Shown in pieces: positions 1 through 10,870 of a DNA stretch of 64,000 bases (within the stretch, counting starts at the first letter, position 1; every line of letters begins with the position of its first letter). The DNA is from Trichostrongylus colubriformis (taxonomy: Eukaryota > Nematoda > Chromadorea > Rhabditida > Trichostrongylidae): NCBI GenBank assembly GCA_963978905.1, contig OZ022258.1, forward strand, positions 31,004,716-31,068,715. Direction: 5' to 3'. The notes beneath the pieces are model-generated. The model saw nothing but the letters and a program-made list of their open reading frames with translations, did no database searches and was not told the origin of the DNA. Position numbers and translations under genes: made by a program.

Positions 1-1
1 G

Positions 2-3000
2 TTCGTCACGAATTCGCTTTCCGCACGGCTTCCTGAATTCACGCACGACCCCGACAATGGCTGCACTTTCGACGTCTGGTACAGCCGCTACGAGGACATC
101 ATCACGCAGGATGGTGCCACTCTCGACGACGCTGCAAGGGCACGTCTCATCGTGTCAAAGCTCGATGCAGCCGCCTATGCCCGCTTCACAAATCATATTC
201 TACCGAGGAGAGCTGCTGAAATTCCTCTCGTAGACACCGTGAAGACGCTGCAAGAGCTGTTCGGACACAACACGTCGGTTTTCGCACGCCGCTACGCCTA
301 CCTCAGGACCCAGTGCAGTGGCGAAAGCCTCCGGGACTACACCGGACTAGTGAACCGACGTCATGAGATGGCCGAGTTCAACTCAATCACCGCGGAACAA
401 ATGAAATGCATGGTCTGGATCTGTGGACTTGCCGCCGCCGAGTACGCCGACGTCCGCACCCACGCCTTACGCAAGCTGGAGAGCAATCCAGAGACTACGC
501 TGAGAGAGCTCAGCTCAGAAATTCAGCAACTTCTGGACATCCGACAAGACGCCAAACTTCCAGGAAGTTTGCCTCCAGCAAACACTCCGATATCCGACGT
601 CAATGCTGTGGATGCCAAGAAGAGTCACAGCAAGGAACCACCTTCGCCATGCTTCCGCTGTGGAGGACCACACTGGGCGAAGGAGTGCGACTTCGTGGAC
701 AAACGCTGTCACGCCTGCAACCGAGTTGGACACAAGAAAGGATTTTGCAAGAGCTTCACCAAAAGAAGGAGTTCAAAGCTGAAGAAGCGGAAAAGGGCCA
801 ACCAAGTTATTATCGCCGCCTCTACCATTACCGACACAGCGCCAATCAAACGCATCTACCGAACTGTGGAGATCAATAGAGCTTCAACCCGTATGCGCCT
901 CGATACGGGTGCCGACGTTACTCTGCTGAGCTACAAGGACTGGACCGCCATGGGTCGTCCAAAATTGCTGCCGCCGCTGTTTAAGCTAAAGTCTGCAAAT
1001 AACAGAAAAATAAATGTTCGCGGCCACTTCAAATGTACATTCACACTCGATGGACGACAAGGGAGAGGAACCTGCCATGTCGCCGACACTACATCATTAC
1101 TGGGCCTCGATTGGATCGCACAGGTCGAGCCACTTTTCCGGCGCCTCATTGGGAGTGTTACGTGCAAGGCCATACCCGCCACGACTCTGAACACTGTGCG
1201 AACATCGTTTACGTCACGCCTCCAGAAGCAGTTCCCTGCTGTTTTCGCACCAGGATTGGGATGCTGCACAAAATCAAAAGCGTCTCTTAAACTCAAGCCA
1301 GATGCGATTCCTGTCTTTCGGAAGGCTCGCCCAGTTCCGTACGCCGCTCAACCTCGTGTCACCCAGGAGATCGACCGAATGGTAGCTGCAGACGTACTCA
1401 CACCAGTCGAGCACTCCGAGTGGGCCGCCCCAGTAGTCGTCGTTCAGAAGAAGAATGGAACGATTCGTCTTTGTGCCGATTTCTCTACAGGCCTAAACGA
1501 CGCCCTGGAGCAGCACCAGCACCCACTCCCGACCCCAGACGATATCTTTGCCAAGCACAACGGAGGGAGGTACTTCTCGCAGCTGGACTTAGCCGAAGCG
1601 TACCTTCAGATGGAAGTGGATGAAGAATCCCGGCAACTGCTAACAATCAATACGCACCGCGGTCTCTATCGCCTTAACCGGTTACCTTTTGGAGTGAAGG
1701 CCGCACCGGCGATCTTCCAGCAGCAGATGGACACTTTGACGGCAGGATTGGATGGTACTGCCGCTTACCTCGACGACATCATCGTCACCGGGAAGACCAT
1801 CGATGAGCACAACGCTCGTCTAGAGGCCGTATTCAGAAAAATTCAAGACTTCGGATTCCGCCTACGCTTGGAAAAGTGTTCCCTACTACGCACGGAAATC
1901 AAGTACCTCGGGTTTATAATCAGTGCAGACGGACGACAGCCCGATCCAACCAAAATCGCAGCAATCCACCGGATGCCAGTGCCCAAGGACGTCAGCCAAC
2001 TCAGAGCCTTTCTCGGGTTGGTCAACTTCTACGGAGCCTTCGTCCGTGAACTTCACAATCTACGGGCCCCACTGGATGCGCTCACAAAAAAGGACGTCAC
2101 CTTCACTTGGTCACCGGAATGTCAATCGTGCTTCGATCAGATCAAGAGGACACTCCAATCAGATCTCCTTCTCGCACACTACGATCCATCTCTGCCGCTT
2201 ATCGTCGCTGCAGATGCTTCCAACTACGGAGTTGGAGCTGTACTCTCGCAAAGGTGTCCCGATGGAACCGAGAAGGCTGTATACCACGCTAGTCGTGCCT
2301 TGACACCGGCACAGAAGAAGTACAGCCAGATCGAGAAGGAGGCCCTCGCCCTCGTTTTTGCAGTCCAGAAATTCCATCGCTTTATTCATGGTCGTCATTT
2401 TACGCTCAGGACAGACCACAAATCACTCATCGCTATCTTCGGGAGTCGAAAAGGAGTGCCGGTCTACACCGCCAATCGCCTTCAGCGATGGGCAATTACG
2501 CTGCTGAACTACGATTTCTCCATTCAGTACGTCAAGACGAGCGAGTTTGGACAAGCCGACGCCCTTTCACGGCTAATTGGATCCCACTCGCTGGAACCAG
2601 AGGACAGAGTCATTGCCTCTATCGACGCCGATTTCTCCGCCGAAGTACTGGACAAATGCCGTCGACTACCGGTTTCATTCAAATTTATCCAAGCTGCAAC
2701 AACGGCTGATCCTACTCTGACTCAAGTGATCGACTGTATGCGATCTGGGAGCTGGCCGAAAATGAACCGTGACTCAACTTTATGGCCGTACTTCAATCGA
2801 CGAGAGTCACTATCAACGATTGACTCATGCCTGCTCACGTCAAGCCGGCTCGTGATACCGAAGTCTCTTCGACATCGTGTGCTACAAGCGCTGCACAAAG
2901 CTCATCCAGGCCAAACCAGGATGAAGATGCTGGCCCGCAGCTATGTATACTGGCCTTCAATGGACGCAGATATAGAAGGTCTTGTCAAGAGCTGTTCAGC

Positions 3001-4039
3001 ATGTGTTCAACTCGCCAAGAACCCGGTGAAGACCGAGCTTCAATCCTGGCCGAAGCCAGCCACCCCCTGGGCCCGAGTACACGCTGATTTTGCAGGGCCC
3101 CTCGACGGAAATTTTTATCTCGTCATCGTGGATGCATATTCGAAATGGCCCGAGATCATCCAGATGAACTCGATCACCACGACGGCAACAATCAAAGTCT
3201 TGACCAAGGTCTTCGCACAATTCGGGAACCCGGAGACGCTCATCACGGACAATGGCACGCAGTTCACTTCTACGACATTCGCCAACTTCTGCCGCCTTCG
3301 TGGGATCAAGCACGTCCGCTCTCCACCTTTTCATCCACAAAGCAATGGTCAAGCAGAGCGCTTCGTGGATACGTTTAAGAGAGGCTTGGCAAAATTGAAG
3401 AGGGAGGAACCAATGACGGACGCCCTTCAAGCTTTTCTGATGGCCTACCGGTCGACACCCTGCCCATCTGGACCAAGTCATCTGTCGCCTGCTGAAAACT
3501 TTCTGGGCCGGCGACTTCGTACTGAACTGGATCTGATGATGCCACCCTCCGGAGACACCATAGGAAGTCGAGACACCAAAATGGAGGACCAGTTCAACAG
3601 ACATCACGGAGCCAAACGTCGCCACTTCGACGTAGATGATGCTGTATATGCCAGAGGCTACCGCGGAGCAAAAACTACATGGACACCCGGCATCATCGTG
3701 CGACGTCTCGGAAACGTCATGTATCTCGTACGTTGCGGTAACTTACTCTGGACACGACACGCCAACCAGCTGAAGCCGCGCAACACCACTCCATCAGTCA
3801 ATCACCTACTGGACGTGTTCGACCTACTACCACTGCATAACGGACCTACGGTCGTCACCGATCGATCAACGCTGGACAATGGTACGACTGTAACTCCCCT
3901 CAACTCGACGACACACGACAAAGAAGCTGCACCACGTTCAACTCCGCCGTCGACGCCACGACTTCGACGTACACTAAGGGCTCGTCACTCACCACGTCGG
4001 CTAATGGTGGACCCAAAGAAGAAATCATACTCTTCATAA
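2..4039 (+). CDS. Ty3/gypsy LTR retrotransposon Gag-Pol polyprotein, 5' end cut by window
   Basis: One uninterrupted frame runs from base 2 to the TAA at 4037-4039; the first in-frame initiator-like codon is a GTG at 152, but the frame is open before it, so the true start lies outside the window. Domain order is Gag, protease, reverse transcriptase, RNase H, integrase, which is the Ty3/gypsy order. The N-terminal part resembles the nematode gypsy Gag region (DPDNG...W..RYEDII). Two zinc knuckles follow (CFRC...H....C near 645-690, then CHAC....H....C near 705-745). The protease DTG is near 902. RT carries LDLAEAYLQ and YLDD (near 1770), RNase H the VAADAS motif (near 2210). Integrase has an HHCC zinc finger (near 2880-3000) and the DDE-type motifs HADF, TDNGTQF and HPQSNGQAER. 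No stop or frameshift is seen over about 1,345 codons, so this is a recent copy. Family assignment is secure. Confidence 0.93.
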   Translation, partial: FVTNSLSARLPEFTHDPDNGCTFDVWYSRYEDIITQDGATLDDAARARLIVSKLDAAAYARFTNHILPRRAAEIPLVDTVKTLQELFGHNTSVFARRYAYLRTQCSGESLRDYTGLVNRRHEMAEFNSITAEQMKCMVWICGLAAAEYADVRTHALRKLESNPETTLRELSSEIQQLLDIRQDAKLPGSLPPANTPISDVNAVDAKKSHSKEPPSPCFRCGGPHWAKECDFVDKRCHACNRVGHKKGFCKSFTKRRSSKLKKRKRANQVIIAASTITDTAPIKRIYRTVEINRASTRMRLDTGADVTLLSYKDWTAMGRPKLLPPLFKLKSANNRKINVRGHFKCTFTLDGRQGRGTCHVADTTSLLGLDWIAQVEPLFRRLIGSVTCKAIPATTLNTVRTSFTSRLQKQFPAVFAPGLGCCTKSKASLKLKPDAIPVFRKARPVPYAAQPRVTQEIDRMVAADVLTPVEHSEWAAPVVVVQKKNGTIRLCADFSTGLNDALEQHQHPLPTPDDIFAKHNGGRYFSQLDLAEAYLQMEVDEESRQLLTINTHRGLYRLNRLPFGVKAAPAIFQQQMDTLTAGLDGTAAYLDDIIVTGKTIDEHNARLEAVFRKIQDFGFRLRLEKCSLLRTEIKYLGFIISADGRQPDPTKIAAIHRMPVPKDVSQLRAFLGLVNFYGAFVRELHNLRAPLDALTKKDVTFTWSPECQSCFDQIKRTLQSDLLLAHYDPSLPLIVAADASNYGVGAVLSQRCPDGTEKAVYHASRALTPAQKKYSQIEKEALALVFAVQKFHRFIHGRHFTLRTDHKSLIAIFGSRKGVPVYTANRLQRWAITLLNYDFSIQYVKTSEFGQADALSRLIGSHSLEPEDRVIASIDADFSAEVLDKCRRLPVSFKFIQAATTADPTLTQVIDCMRSGSWPKMNRDSTLWPYFNRRESLSTIDSCLLTSSRLVIPKSLRHRVLQALHKAHPGQTRMKMLARSYVYWPSMDADIEGLVKSCSACVQLAKNPVKTELQSWPKPATPWARVHADFAGPLDGNFYLVIVDAYSKWPEIIQMNSITTTATIKVLTKVFAQFGNPETLITDNGTQFTSTTFANFCRLRGIKHVRSPPFHPQSNGQAERFVDTFKRGLAKLKREEPMTDALQAFLMAYRSTPCPSGPSHLSPAENFLGRRLRTELDLMMPPSGDTIGSRDTKMEDQFNRHHGAKRRHFDVDDAVYARGYRGAKTTWTPGIIVRRLGNVMYLVRCGNLLWTRHANQLKPRNTTPSVNHLLDVFDLLPLHNGPTVVTDRSTLDNGTTVTPLNSTTHDKEAAPRSTPPSTPRLRRTLRARHSPRRLMVDPKKKSYSS

Positions 4040-4041
4040 TT

Positions 4042-4052
4042 AAAAGGGGAGG
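4042..4052 (+). promoter_or_regulatory. Polypurine tract of the Ty3/gypsy element
   Basis: A purine run (AAAAGGGGAGG) lies between the Gag-Pol stop and the TG that begins the putative 3' LTR. This is the expected position and composition for the plus-strand primer. Confidence 0.75.
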
Positions 4053-4242
4053 TGTTGTAGGCATGTGTGTTCTCACGTGTGGTCTACCGTAGTCAATTGC
4101 AGACCACCTTTTAGGCGCCAATTTCCTAGGATATTTGACCAGGTCAACTACTATATAAACCCGACATTTGCGTTAGTTGTCATTGTATTCTATTCGTCTT
4201 GACTAATAAACTGTATTCGTTCGACTCCACTTCACTCAGTCA
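4053..4242 (+). repeat. 3' LTR of the Ty3/gypsy element (3' boundary approximate)
   Basis: The LTR begins TGTTGTAG directly after the polypurine tract. It contains a TATA box (CTATATAAAC, 4151-4160) and a polyadenylation signal (AATAAA, 4205-4210) about 50 bp downstream, the usual U3-R layout. The end is placed at the CA at 4241-4242 by analogy with typical TG...CA termini; a later CA near 4320 is also possible. The 5' LTR lies outside the window, so the boundary cannot be confirmed by alignment. Confidence 0.65.
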
Positions 4243-4414
4243 TGAAAAAGCAACTGATATTAAGTTCTGCACATTTCGAAATAAGTCAGTGTATGTGTTC
4301 TGCATAGACCTGATGCTACATGAAACTTCTGTGTTCACACACACTACATTACACAGCAGAGTAAATGATTCTGATTAATCTCAAAACAGCGAACATACGA
4401 CATTTCAGGCTTAA

Positions 4415-4846
4415 AGGCACAGTCCACGATAACTTTCGTTCCTCGTATCTCTTCTAAAAACTGTAGGTAATCAAAAGAACATAAGTGTGAAGAAACTCTG
4501 AGAAGTTCTTTAAAAACCTCAAGAACAAAGTGCTCCTGACCTTGACGAGTTTGCAACCTAAAAGCCAGCATTTCCGCAAGTTTTCACGTGACAATATCAT
4601 TCGATAAGGTTGTTGATACAATGAGAGTTCCTCTTCTCATTTCTTATCGCAGGCGAGTCATGCCTAGTATGCAGGTAGATACCACGGCTGCCCCACTGGC
4701 TGAATCGTAGATGGGGCTTACGGGTTCTATACGCGTTTAGCACTCACCGTCGCGCCGCTATGATTGTACACGCCTCGCCGTTCTGGGAGGGCCTCTCTAC
4801 TCGTGTATAGAACCAATATTCTCATATTATACCGTGAGTTCTGCCT
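4415..4846. mobile_element. TTAA-flanked MITE, subfamily E, copy 1
   Basis: TTAA (4411-4414) precedes AGGCACAGTCCACG at the left. The right end reads CGTGAGTTCTGCCT followed by TTGA, a one-base variant of TTAA. The ends are imperfect inverted repeats. The interior matches 19695-20128 in the opposite orientation, including a shared segment containing the words GTGGGGCAG and TCTACCTGCATA on the opposite strand. It contains no coding potential and was probably mobilised in trans. Confidence 0.7.
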
Positions 4847-4850
4847 TTGA

Positions 4851-5473
4851 GAAAGGCCCCAGGCGACGGAAGATTAGAAGTAGACTCAGTTTTTCTTTGC
4901 AATGCCTTTTTGAGTTTTTTGGAACAAAATTCTGGAGCTCAACATCGTTTTCACACATTCAGTTTAGCAGAAGGCTTCGGAACAGAACAATGCTCAAAAT
5001 GTGGAACTGGTAAATGTAGGAGGGTATTTCTTAGAATTGAACAAACTTGAGATCGAGCTGTAGTGAGCATGAGAATGAATATAAAGTGATATTATGTGGT
5101 GTCCCAATTCTCGCTGCGATTCATTACAGTTCACTTAGGAGCAGTATCAATACAAGGTTAAAGCGATCGCATCCCAGATTACTATCTCCCACGACATTCT
5201 GTGGAAATGGAATGATGGTCGTAGTAAGAAGCAACGGCAGCCTTGCGGCATTCATTGGTACTGATCGTGAGAGCATCAGAGCCAATAGTACTGAACACTA
5301 CAGGGAACCACGCCCAAAAGTAGTGATAGGCACTTACTGCAAGACGTTAATGGAGTTCCGCCTTTATTACTTAACATCGATTAGATGAAATTGCGAAGAA
5401 ATGCTGCAAACAGGACTTACTGATCTTTTTCTCGAAAAATAGATACTAAATAAGGTGAAGCAAAATGAATATA
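4851..5473. other. Unassigned sequence between MITE and mariner
   Basis: The stretch has only short ORFs without recognisable motifs (for example 5047-5388 on the + strand). I see no splice-bounded exon, repeat pair or RNA gene here. Confidence 0.4.
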
Positions 5474-6722
5474 TAAGGTTGTCCGTGAAGTTGTCAGCAT
5501 CCGGTGTTACTATTTTTTGTACACTCATGCTGATCAAAAACACATTCTCCCTTGCATCTCAGTAGTACATACTAAAAAGATTTTTTTGCGCTATATGATG
5601 GTAGAATTGCCGTTCCAACACTGCTTGAATAACACCCATTTTTCAAGACTTTCTGAAGCATGTCAAAAGAGCAACCTCGAACGATATTTGTCTTCAACTA
5701 CAAATTGGGTGAATACACACTCGATACAGCTCCTCAACAAATTGACCAGGTGTGGGGGTTCGATAGTGTTGGAAAAAGCACCGTGCGACATGGTTCAAAT
5801 AAATCCGTTTTGGAGAATTTAGCCTCGAAGACAAAGCTCGTAGAGGTCTACCTGAGCGCATACCTGAGGAGGATCTGAAGGCATTTGTAAAGGCTGACCC
5901 ATCCGAAACAGTTCGAAACAATTTGAGTGACCAGCAAAAATCGGCACGTCTCGAGGAGCCTTCTGCACTGCTTTAGCACAATGAAAACGACTCGTCTTCA
6001 AGCCGAGCTACCACCTATGATGAAAAGTGGATGACGTATGATAAGAGAAGACGATCCGGACAGTGGTTGGATACCGACGCACCACTGAGGCAATTCCCAA
6101 GATCGAATCCTCACGAAAAAGCTTATGAATACAGTGTGGTAGTCATTGACCGGTGAGATCCACTATAACTTTTTGTCACCAAACCAAACCATCACACTGG
6201 GGTCCTTCCGTGAAGAAATCGACGAAATATGCCAAAAATTGCGTCAGTGAAGAAATCTGTAAAGAGTTCTGTGAAGAAATCGACGAAATATACCAAAAAT
6301 TGCGTCAGCTACAGCTAGCACTTTACCAGAAAGGGTCCGATTCTCTTGTATGGCAACTCTCGCCCACACGCTTCACAAATCACTATCCACAATCAAAAGG
6401 AGTCAGGGTTCAAGTTCCACCTCGCCCACCACATTCTGCAGACCTCTCATCAACCGTCTATCACCTTTTCGAACATTTTCAGGAATTCTTTGCCGGATAA
6501 TTCTTCATCAGACAGAACGAGGCTAGATGGCCTTCGTGGATTTCGTGCATTCTCGACCACCCAGTTTTTTCTTTGATGAGATTTATCGACTGATGTCACA
6601 TTGGCAAAAGTGTGCTGATCCAAACGGTGCTTATTCCTATTAATTTCGATGAGTGTTGAAGTGAAATTATGATCGTTCAGAATGACACACTCTAAACACT
6701 GAGAACTTTCCAGACAACCTAA
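5474..6722 (+). mobile_element. Decayed mariner transposon (bandit/Hsmar1-like)
   Basis: The ends are imperfect inverted repeats, TAAGGTTGTCCGTGAAGTT at the left and AACTTTCCAGACAACCTAA at the right, about 1.25 kb apart, the normal mariner size. The left end follows a TA. Between them are out-of-frame pieces of a mariner transposase: VWG.DSVGKSTVR near 5750, YDEKWMTYD near 6020, and SRPHASQITIHN near 6355. Stops and frameshifts separate the pieces, and a short direct duplication (GAAGAAATCGACGAAATA..CCAAAA, about 6212-6300) lies in the catalytic region. It is not functional. The resemblance to the hookworm bandit element is from recall, not a search. Confidence 0.85.
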
Positions 6723-7926
6723 GGAAATTGATCCACAAGCCTTGCCACACTGAAGGACCACTGATTACTCCTTATAAAAACGAACGACGGTAATTAAAGT
6801 CGGGTTATCAAGGAGGTAGATAAGTGCCTACTCTTACATCGAGCAGGGAGGCATTTTTTGATCTTGCCGCTTGTACACTCAGACGAGGTCAAAAGTCAGT
6901 GACTGGGGAGCCACACTAGTAGTTCAATCAACCGAGAAATGCAATTTTCATGCCAAAAAATCATTTTCGCGATGCTTCTGAGCTTGAAATTATGCACACA
7001 GCGACTGAGCATCTTCAGCTGCTTCAGTGACGAAAGCACTACCTTTGCGTAGCTCAGCGTGGAAAATGCGGATTGCGAAAACGCTCGCTTCGACACTTCA
7101 TTGAATCTCTTAACAAGTGTCCAGTTGATTACCAAACTCCGGGTCCAGCTGAGAGAGCACTCGTAGATTGTTACAATCCCTTATTTCATTATTAATGTCT
7201 CATTTTTGTCTACCCATATTATTGTATAAAGAGGACTACACTATGGGTCTACTCTCTTGCAAAGGGCATTTTTCACACGTCAGTGGCGCTAATCCCATCA
7301 CAATTAGCTCCTTGCGTGACGAAACTAGTGCTGTTCCTTCAGCGCAGCTCAGCAAATGCATTAAGTTAATACAACTATGCATCGCTACTAACAATAAGTC
7401 GAAATCGCTTTAGACCCTGTGCCTCCCATTACATCGCATTTTCAATTCACATTTACATTTCTTGCAGCTCTGCATGCTTATTTCCGCATACTGTATTACT
7501 GTATCTACAGTATTTTGTCAGTACTCGAATGATCATAAGGGAATCCATTCGACAGCAGTACAGCTGGCCAAATAATTCGTGAGAAGACAAAATGGTAGAC
7601 CACCGTAAAAACATGTAAGCGGACAGGGACTCTGAACGAGTGGTGAAAGGGAAGAGGGACAGACGAGATCAAGAAAGAGCTTTCGATTGGCCTAGACGCC
7701 ACTTATGTGCATTTGTCCATCGAGCACAATGTATCATGCAACGTACCCTTTGAACAGAGTCTATATTATTGTTATATTATATATTCTATATTATTACTGG
7801 CAATTGTGATGGGTAGATAAAAGCTTAGCTCTTCTTCGTCTCCACTGTTCTCAACATCTAGACCTGAAACACGAGTACTGCCAATATCCAACTCAGCCCC
7901 AGGAATTCGATCGCCCAGTGACACTA
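6723..7926. other. Gene-poor stretch with one coding-like island
   Basis: From about 7005 to 7197 on the + strand a frame with a single TGA shows biased, basic, exon-like composition (ending in PVDYQTPGPAERAL). It follows an acceptor-like CACACAG. I do not recognise it. The rest of the interval has no supported feature. A region near 7430-7580 loosely resembles 12290-12420. Confidence 0.25.
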
Positions 7927-7928
7927 TA

Positions 7929-8113
7929 CAGTCCATCTCCCGAAAACTGATTGGGCGTGTCTACGGACTTGGATGAACACGTAAGAAACTCTCTCACCTC
8001 GCCACATTCAGTCTCGCCACCGTGGCGAGAGTGAGTGTGGCGAGGTGAGAGAGTTTCTTACGTGTTCATCCAAGTTCGTAGACACGCCCAATCAGTTTTC
8101 GGGAAATGGACTG
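7929..8113. mobile_element. 185-bp near-perfect palindrome, Tc1-type fold-back MITE
   Basis: The sequence is almost self-complementary about base 8021 (CTCGCCAC C GTGGCGAG at the centre). The arms begin CAGTCCATCTCCCGAAAACT and are flanked by TA on both sides (7927-7928 and 8114-8115). CAGT ends plus a TA duplication are typical of Tc1/mariner-type MITEs. There are only a few mismatches per 93-bp arm. It has no coding content. Confidence 0.8.
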
Positions 8114-8437
8114 TAAATACATTCTCCTCTACTCCACCATGACGTCTAAATACTGCACCCTTAGCCCATCTGCAACCGTTCTAACTTGTCGCAGCTTCTT
8201 CATGGCATTGTCCAACCAATGCCAATTACCGATGGGCTTAGCAGGTATTTTTTCCCAATCGTCGGGTTCGCTTTTTACACGATTTGGAAGCGACCTGAGT
8301 AACGCTTTGTGAATGGCTCAACACTTACATTGGACTGCTGGTGAAACAATCACACTGGACTGCTCTATCAACACGGATCCATGTAACCTTGCCTAGGCAT
8401 AGCCAATTAAGCGATTGTCTGAGTTCTTGTTTTTTAA

Positions 8438-8938
8438 AGGCACATTCCAGCACAATTGTAGTGTTTCAATCCCCTTCGGGGTTACATAGATGGACCCGAC
8501 CACGCAGGCTGCACTTTTGGCGAGGGGTGAGTATGAGTTTCTGGAGCGTGGTGAGCCAAAGAAGACAAAGCGACTCCGCCATGCAGTCTATGCCCGCCCA
8601 CTACAGCGGGGTGCTGGCAAGACGGTGGTAATGGTGGCAATATTGACGAATGAGGCCTATGATTTGTGCGATAGTATATGATAAGGAAGCGATGCCACTA
8701 CTAAAGGAAACGATGATAATGGGAAACAGGTGATATCTCAAAATTCTTCATGATACCTTCCAACGGGGAGCTGACTGGCCCACTTTCACGCGATCATCTC
8801 TTTCAAGGCCAGATGGCAAAAGGTCTTATTATTGCCATTCTCAGAGATTTTTTTTCGAAGTTTCTCTTGTTGGCATATTCCTCAGCACCTCTTATTCCAT
8901 GAATCCGCGCACCCAGTTGAGGCAATCCTGGAGTGTCT
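8438..8938. mobile_element. TTAA-flanked MITE, subfamily A, copy 1
   Basis: The left end is TTAA followed by AGGCACATTCCAGC. The right end is degraded (ATCCTGGAGTGTCT). The interior aligns with 33971-34438 (for example a GAGGC.TA.GATTTGT.(C/T)GATA block at about 8652-8677 and 34149-34174, and CATATTCCTCAGCA at about 8875). It is the most diverged of the three A copies, and there is no ORF of note. Confidence 0.65.
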
Positions 8939-9890
8939 CCACTAAACAACTTCTAGATACCAATTCTGTCACTATAGGTTGGAAAAGAAAAAGGCACTTC
9001 TGGCTAGATCTATCTCCGTAACCCCTTCTATTCCCCCAGTATTGAGCAGAAATTCACATTCTTCGTCCTCTAATATTGCATATGCTCCCAATCCACATCA
9101 ACGCATCTCACTCTAGTCACTTTGACAAAAATTGGCACACCGCCTCTAGGTCGGACAACTGTGACAATTGAAGCAAACCTCGTCTAGGCCACTATCTCAA
9201 CAGTGGAGGTCTCTCCGATCAACAGTAAACGTGCACGACAGCCAAAGTTCACGGCTGAGCTTAATTGGGCCCAGAAAACGAAATCAGAACGAAATTCCTT
9301 GACAAACCTTTAGACGAGTTAAATGTAGGCTCCCTTCAGTTGTGTCAATGAGGCTTGGCCCCATGAACCCGTAGCCGATGTTGACTTACTGTGGTCATTG
9401 ATAAGGAATCACCAAAAAAAATACGAGTCAAGTAATTTGCTTGGCTACAGATTAGTAGAGAACAACACAAAAGAATACAACATGAGTAAACAACACATCA
9501 ATCTGGCCGTTAACACTGGACATCTAACAAGGGAAGGACGGTAGGTTAAAGTGACTTAATACTATTCGAGCAATAAATAGAGATTTGCGCTCTCGACCTT
9601 GCTATGAGTGAGCATTTCTAAAGAAATGAGTTAGCTATCAAACCCTTACATAGCATGGCATTCAGTTCTTCTTTTATTGCTTTACAAGCTTTACTCTACT
9701 TTACAATCTTGAGCAACGAGTTAAAAGTAAAGAACTCTTCCGCTGAGCTAAGATCGGATGAAAAGAAGCTCATCACAACTCTAGCGTTACATTTTTTTCT
9801 GAGGAAGAAGGAAATATGGGGGACTACAAGTATTGATTATTTCAAGCATCAAAGCACCCGCTCCCACATTAGGCGCCTGATGATACCGTG
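8939..9890. other. Unassigned sequence
   Basis: No supported gene. An open + frame at 9655-9891 encodes 78 residues with no recognised motif and runs into the gypsy-type LTR remnant that follows, so it may be part of that element's flank. Confidence 0.3.
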
Positions 9891-10040
9891 ACCTTTGCGG
9901 GATAACACTCCGATCATGGATTTGGTCCCCACCTCTTCGGCGCTAGGGACGTATATAAAGTGCTCAGTTGATTGTTGTGTTCAGTTTATTCATCACTGTT
10001 CTTGAAATAAAGCTTCCTCATCTCTGTGGATTCAACAACT
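9866..10040 (+). repeat. Gypsy-type LTR remnant
   Basis: The stretch contains a TTAGGCGCC word also found in the LTR at 4053-4242, then a TATA box (GTATATAAAG, about 9951-9960) and AATAAA (about 10006). It ends ATTCAACA before AC and TGGCGATTAG, a possible primer-binding site. The TATA-to-polyA spacing matches the first LTR. The left boundary is not resolved. Confidence 0.5.
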
Positions 10041-10440
10041 GGCGATTAGTATCCAAAGCCTTATGGACTGATTTGAGATGATTCTCGTCACAGTGCAAAC
10101 CGAGATGGGGAGCCAGAAGCAGGCACTCGGGCTGATGCAGCAAAGAGAACTTTCGAGTTTTTCTCCGAACACTGAAGTAGGCGGAGGGAAGTATGATGGG
10201 TCGAGCCCAATCATGTCAATTCACATCATATTCGAGTCACTTTGTTAACGCATCGACAACAAGTTGAGCTGTTTCAGTTTAGTATTTGATCAAGAAAATG
10301 GGAAGACTGCTGATGGCTGGCGTCAGTCGAGCGGTTCCATGTTGCCTCCGATATCGACTGCACAGAGCTAAGCGACAACGAATGCTGGTAGCCGCCTAGA
10401 TGAAAATTGTCACGAGCTCTTTCGTAAATCAATCGCGCCC
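10041..10440 (+). pseudogene. Ty3/gypsy leader and gag N-terminal remnant
   Basis: Downstream of the LTR remnant, a + frame near 10282-10360 reads FDQENGKTADGW, matching the position and pattern of the DPDNG...W motif in the gag of the element at base 2. It runs into a stop soon after. The rest of this element is absent. The assignment rests on one motif plus the adjacent LTR. Confidence 0.4.
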
Positions 10441-10751
10441 TAGTGGTCTACTGACTTGACATGGGAAAAGAAAAATTTTCAAAAAACACGCTCTTCTCAT
10501 ACGCTCAACTCCAAAAAGGGGCCCCCACACTACTCCCCCTTATTCGGTGCCCGCTATTTCTGTGGTTTCTACTCAGTCAATGCGATTTATCAAGGAAATT
10601 GGGAGCGTATAAATTCGAGCATTTTTGCATATTTGTAACTTCACTAAAACTTGGTCTTTCAGAGTGATGTGAACTGTTTTCGCAATACTCCCTCGGCTCA
10701 ATATACTGTCCACTCGGTTTCCCTAGTAGCTGCGTAGTTATTCATATGCAA

Positions 10752-10870
10752 TCCCAGTTGAGGAAAATTCGAAAAAGTTGTAAAATGCTTCACTTCGAGT
10801 AAAGATAGTTTCCTTCAGACCTAACTTTATGAGCGCAGACTTTCGTCGTGTGATCTGCGGTTGCTTTTTT
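10752..10870 (+). repeat. Dispersed repeat, third copy of the 51.6-kb tandem unit
   Basis: The run CAGTTGAGGAAAATT ... TTTCCTTCAGACCTAACTTTATGAG ... TCTGCGGTTGC lines up with the two tandem units at 51575-51950 over about 110 bp with many substitutions. No coding potential is apparent. Confidence 0.5.
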
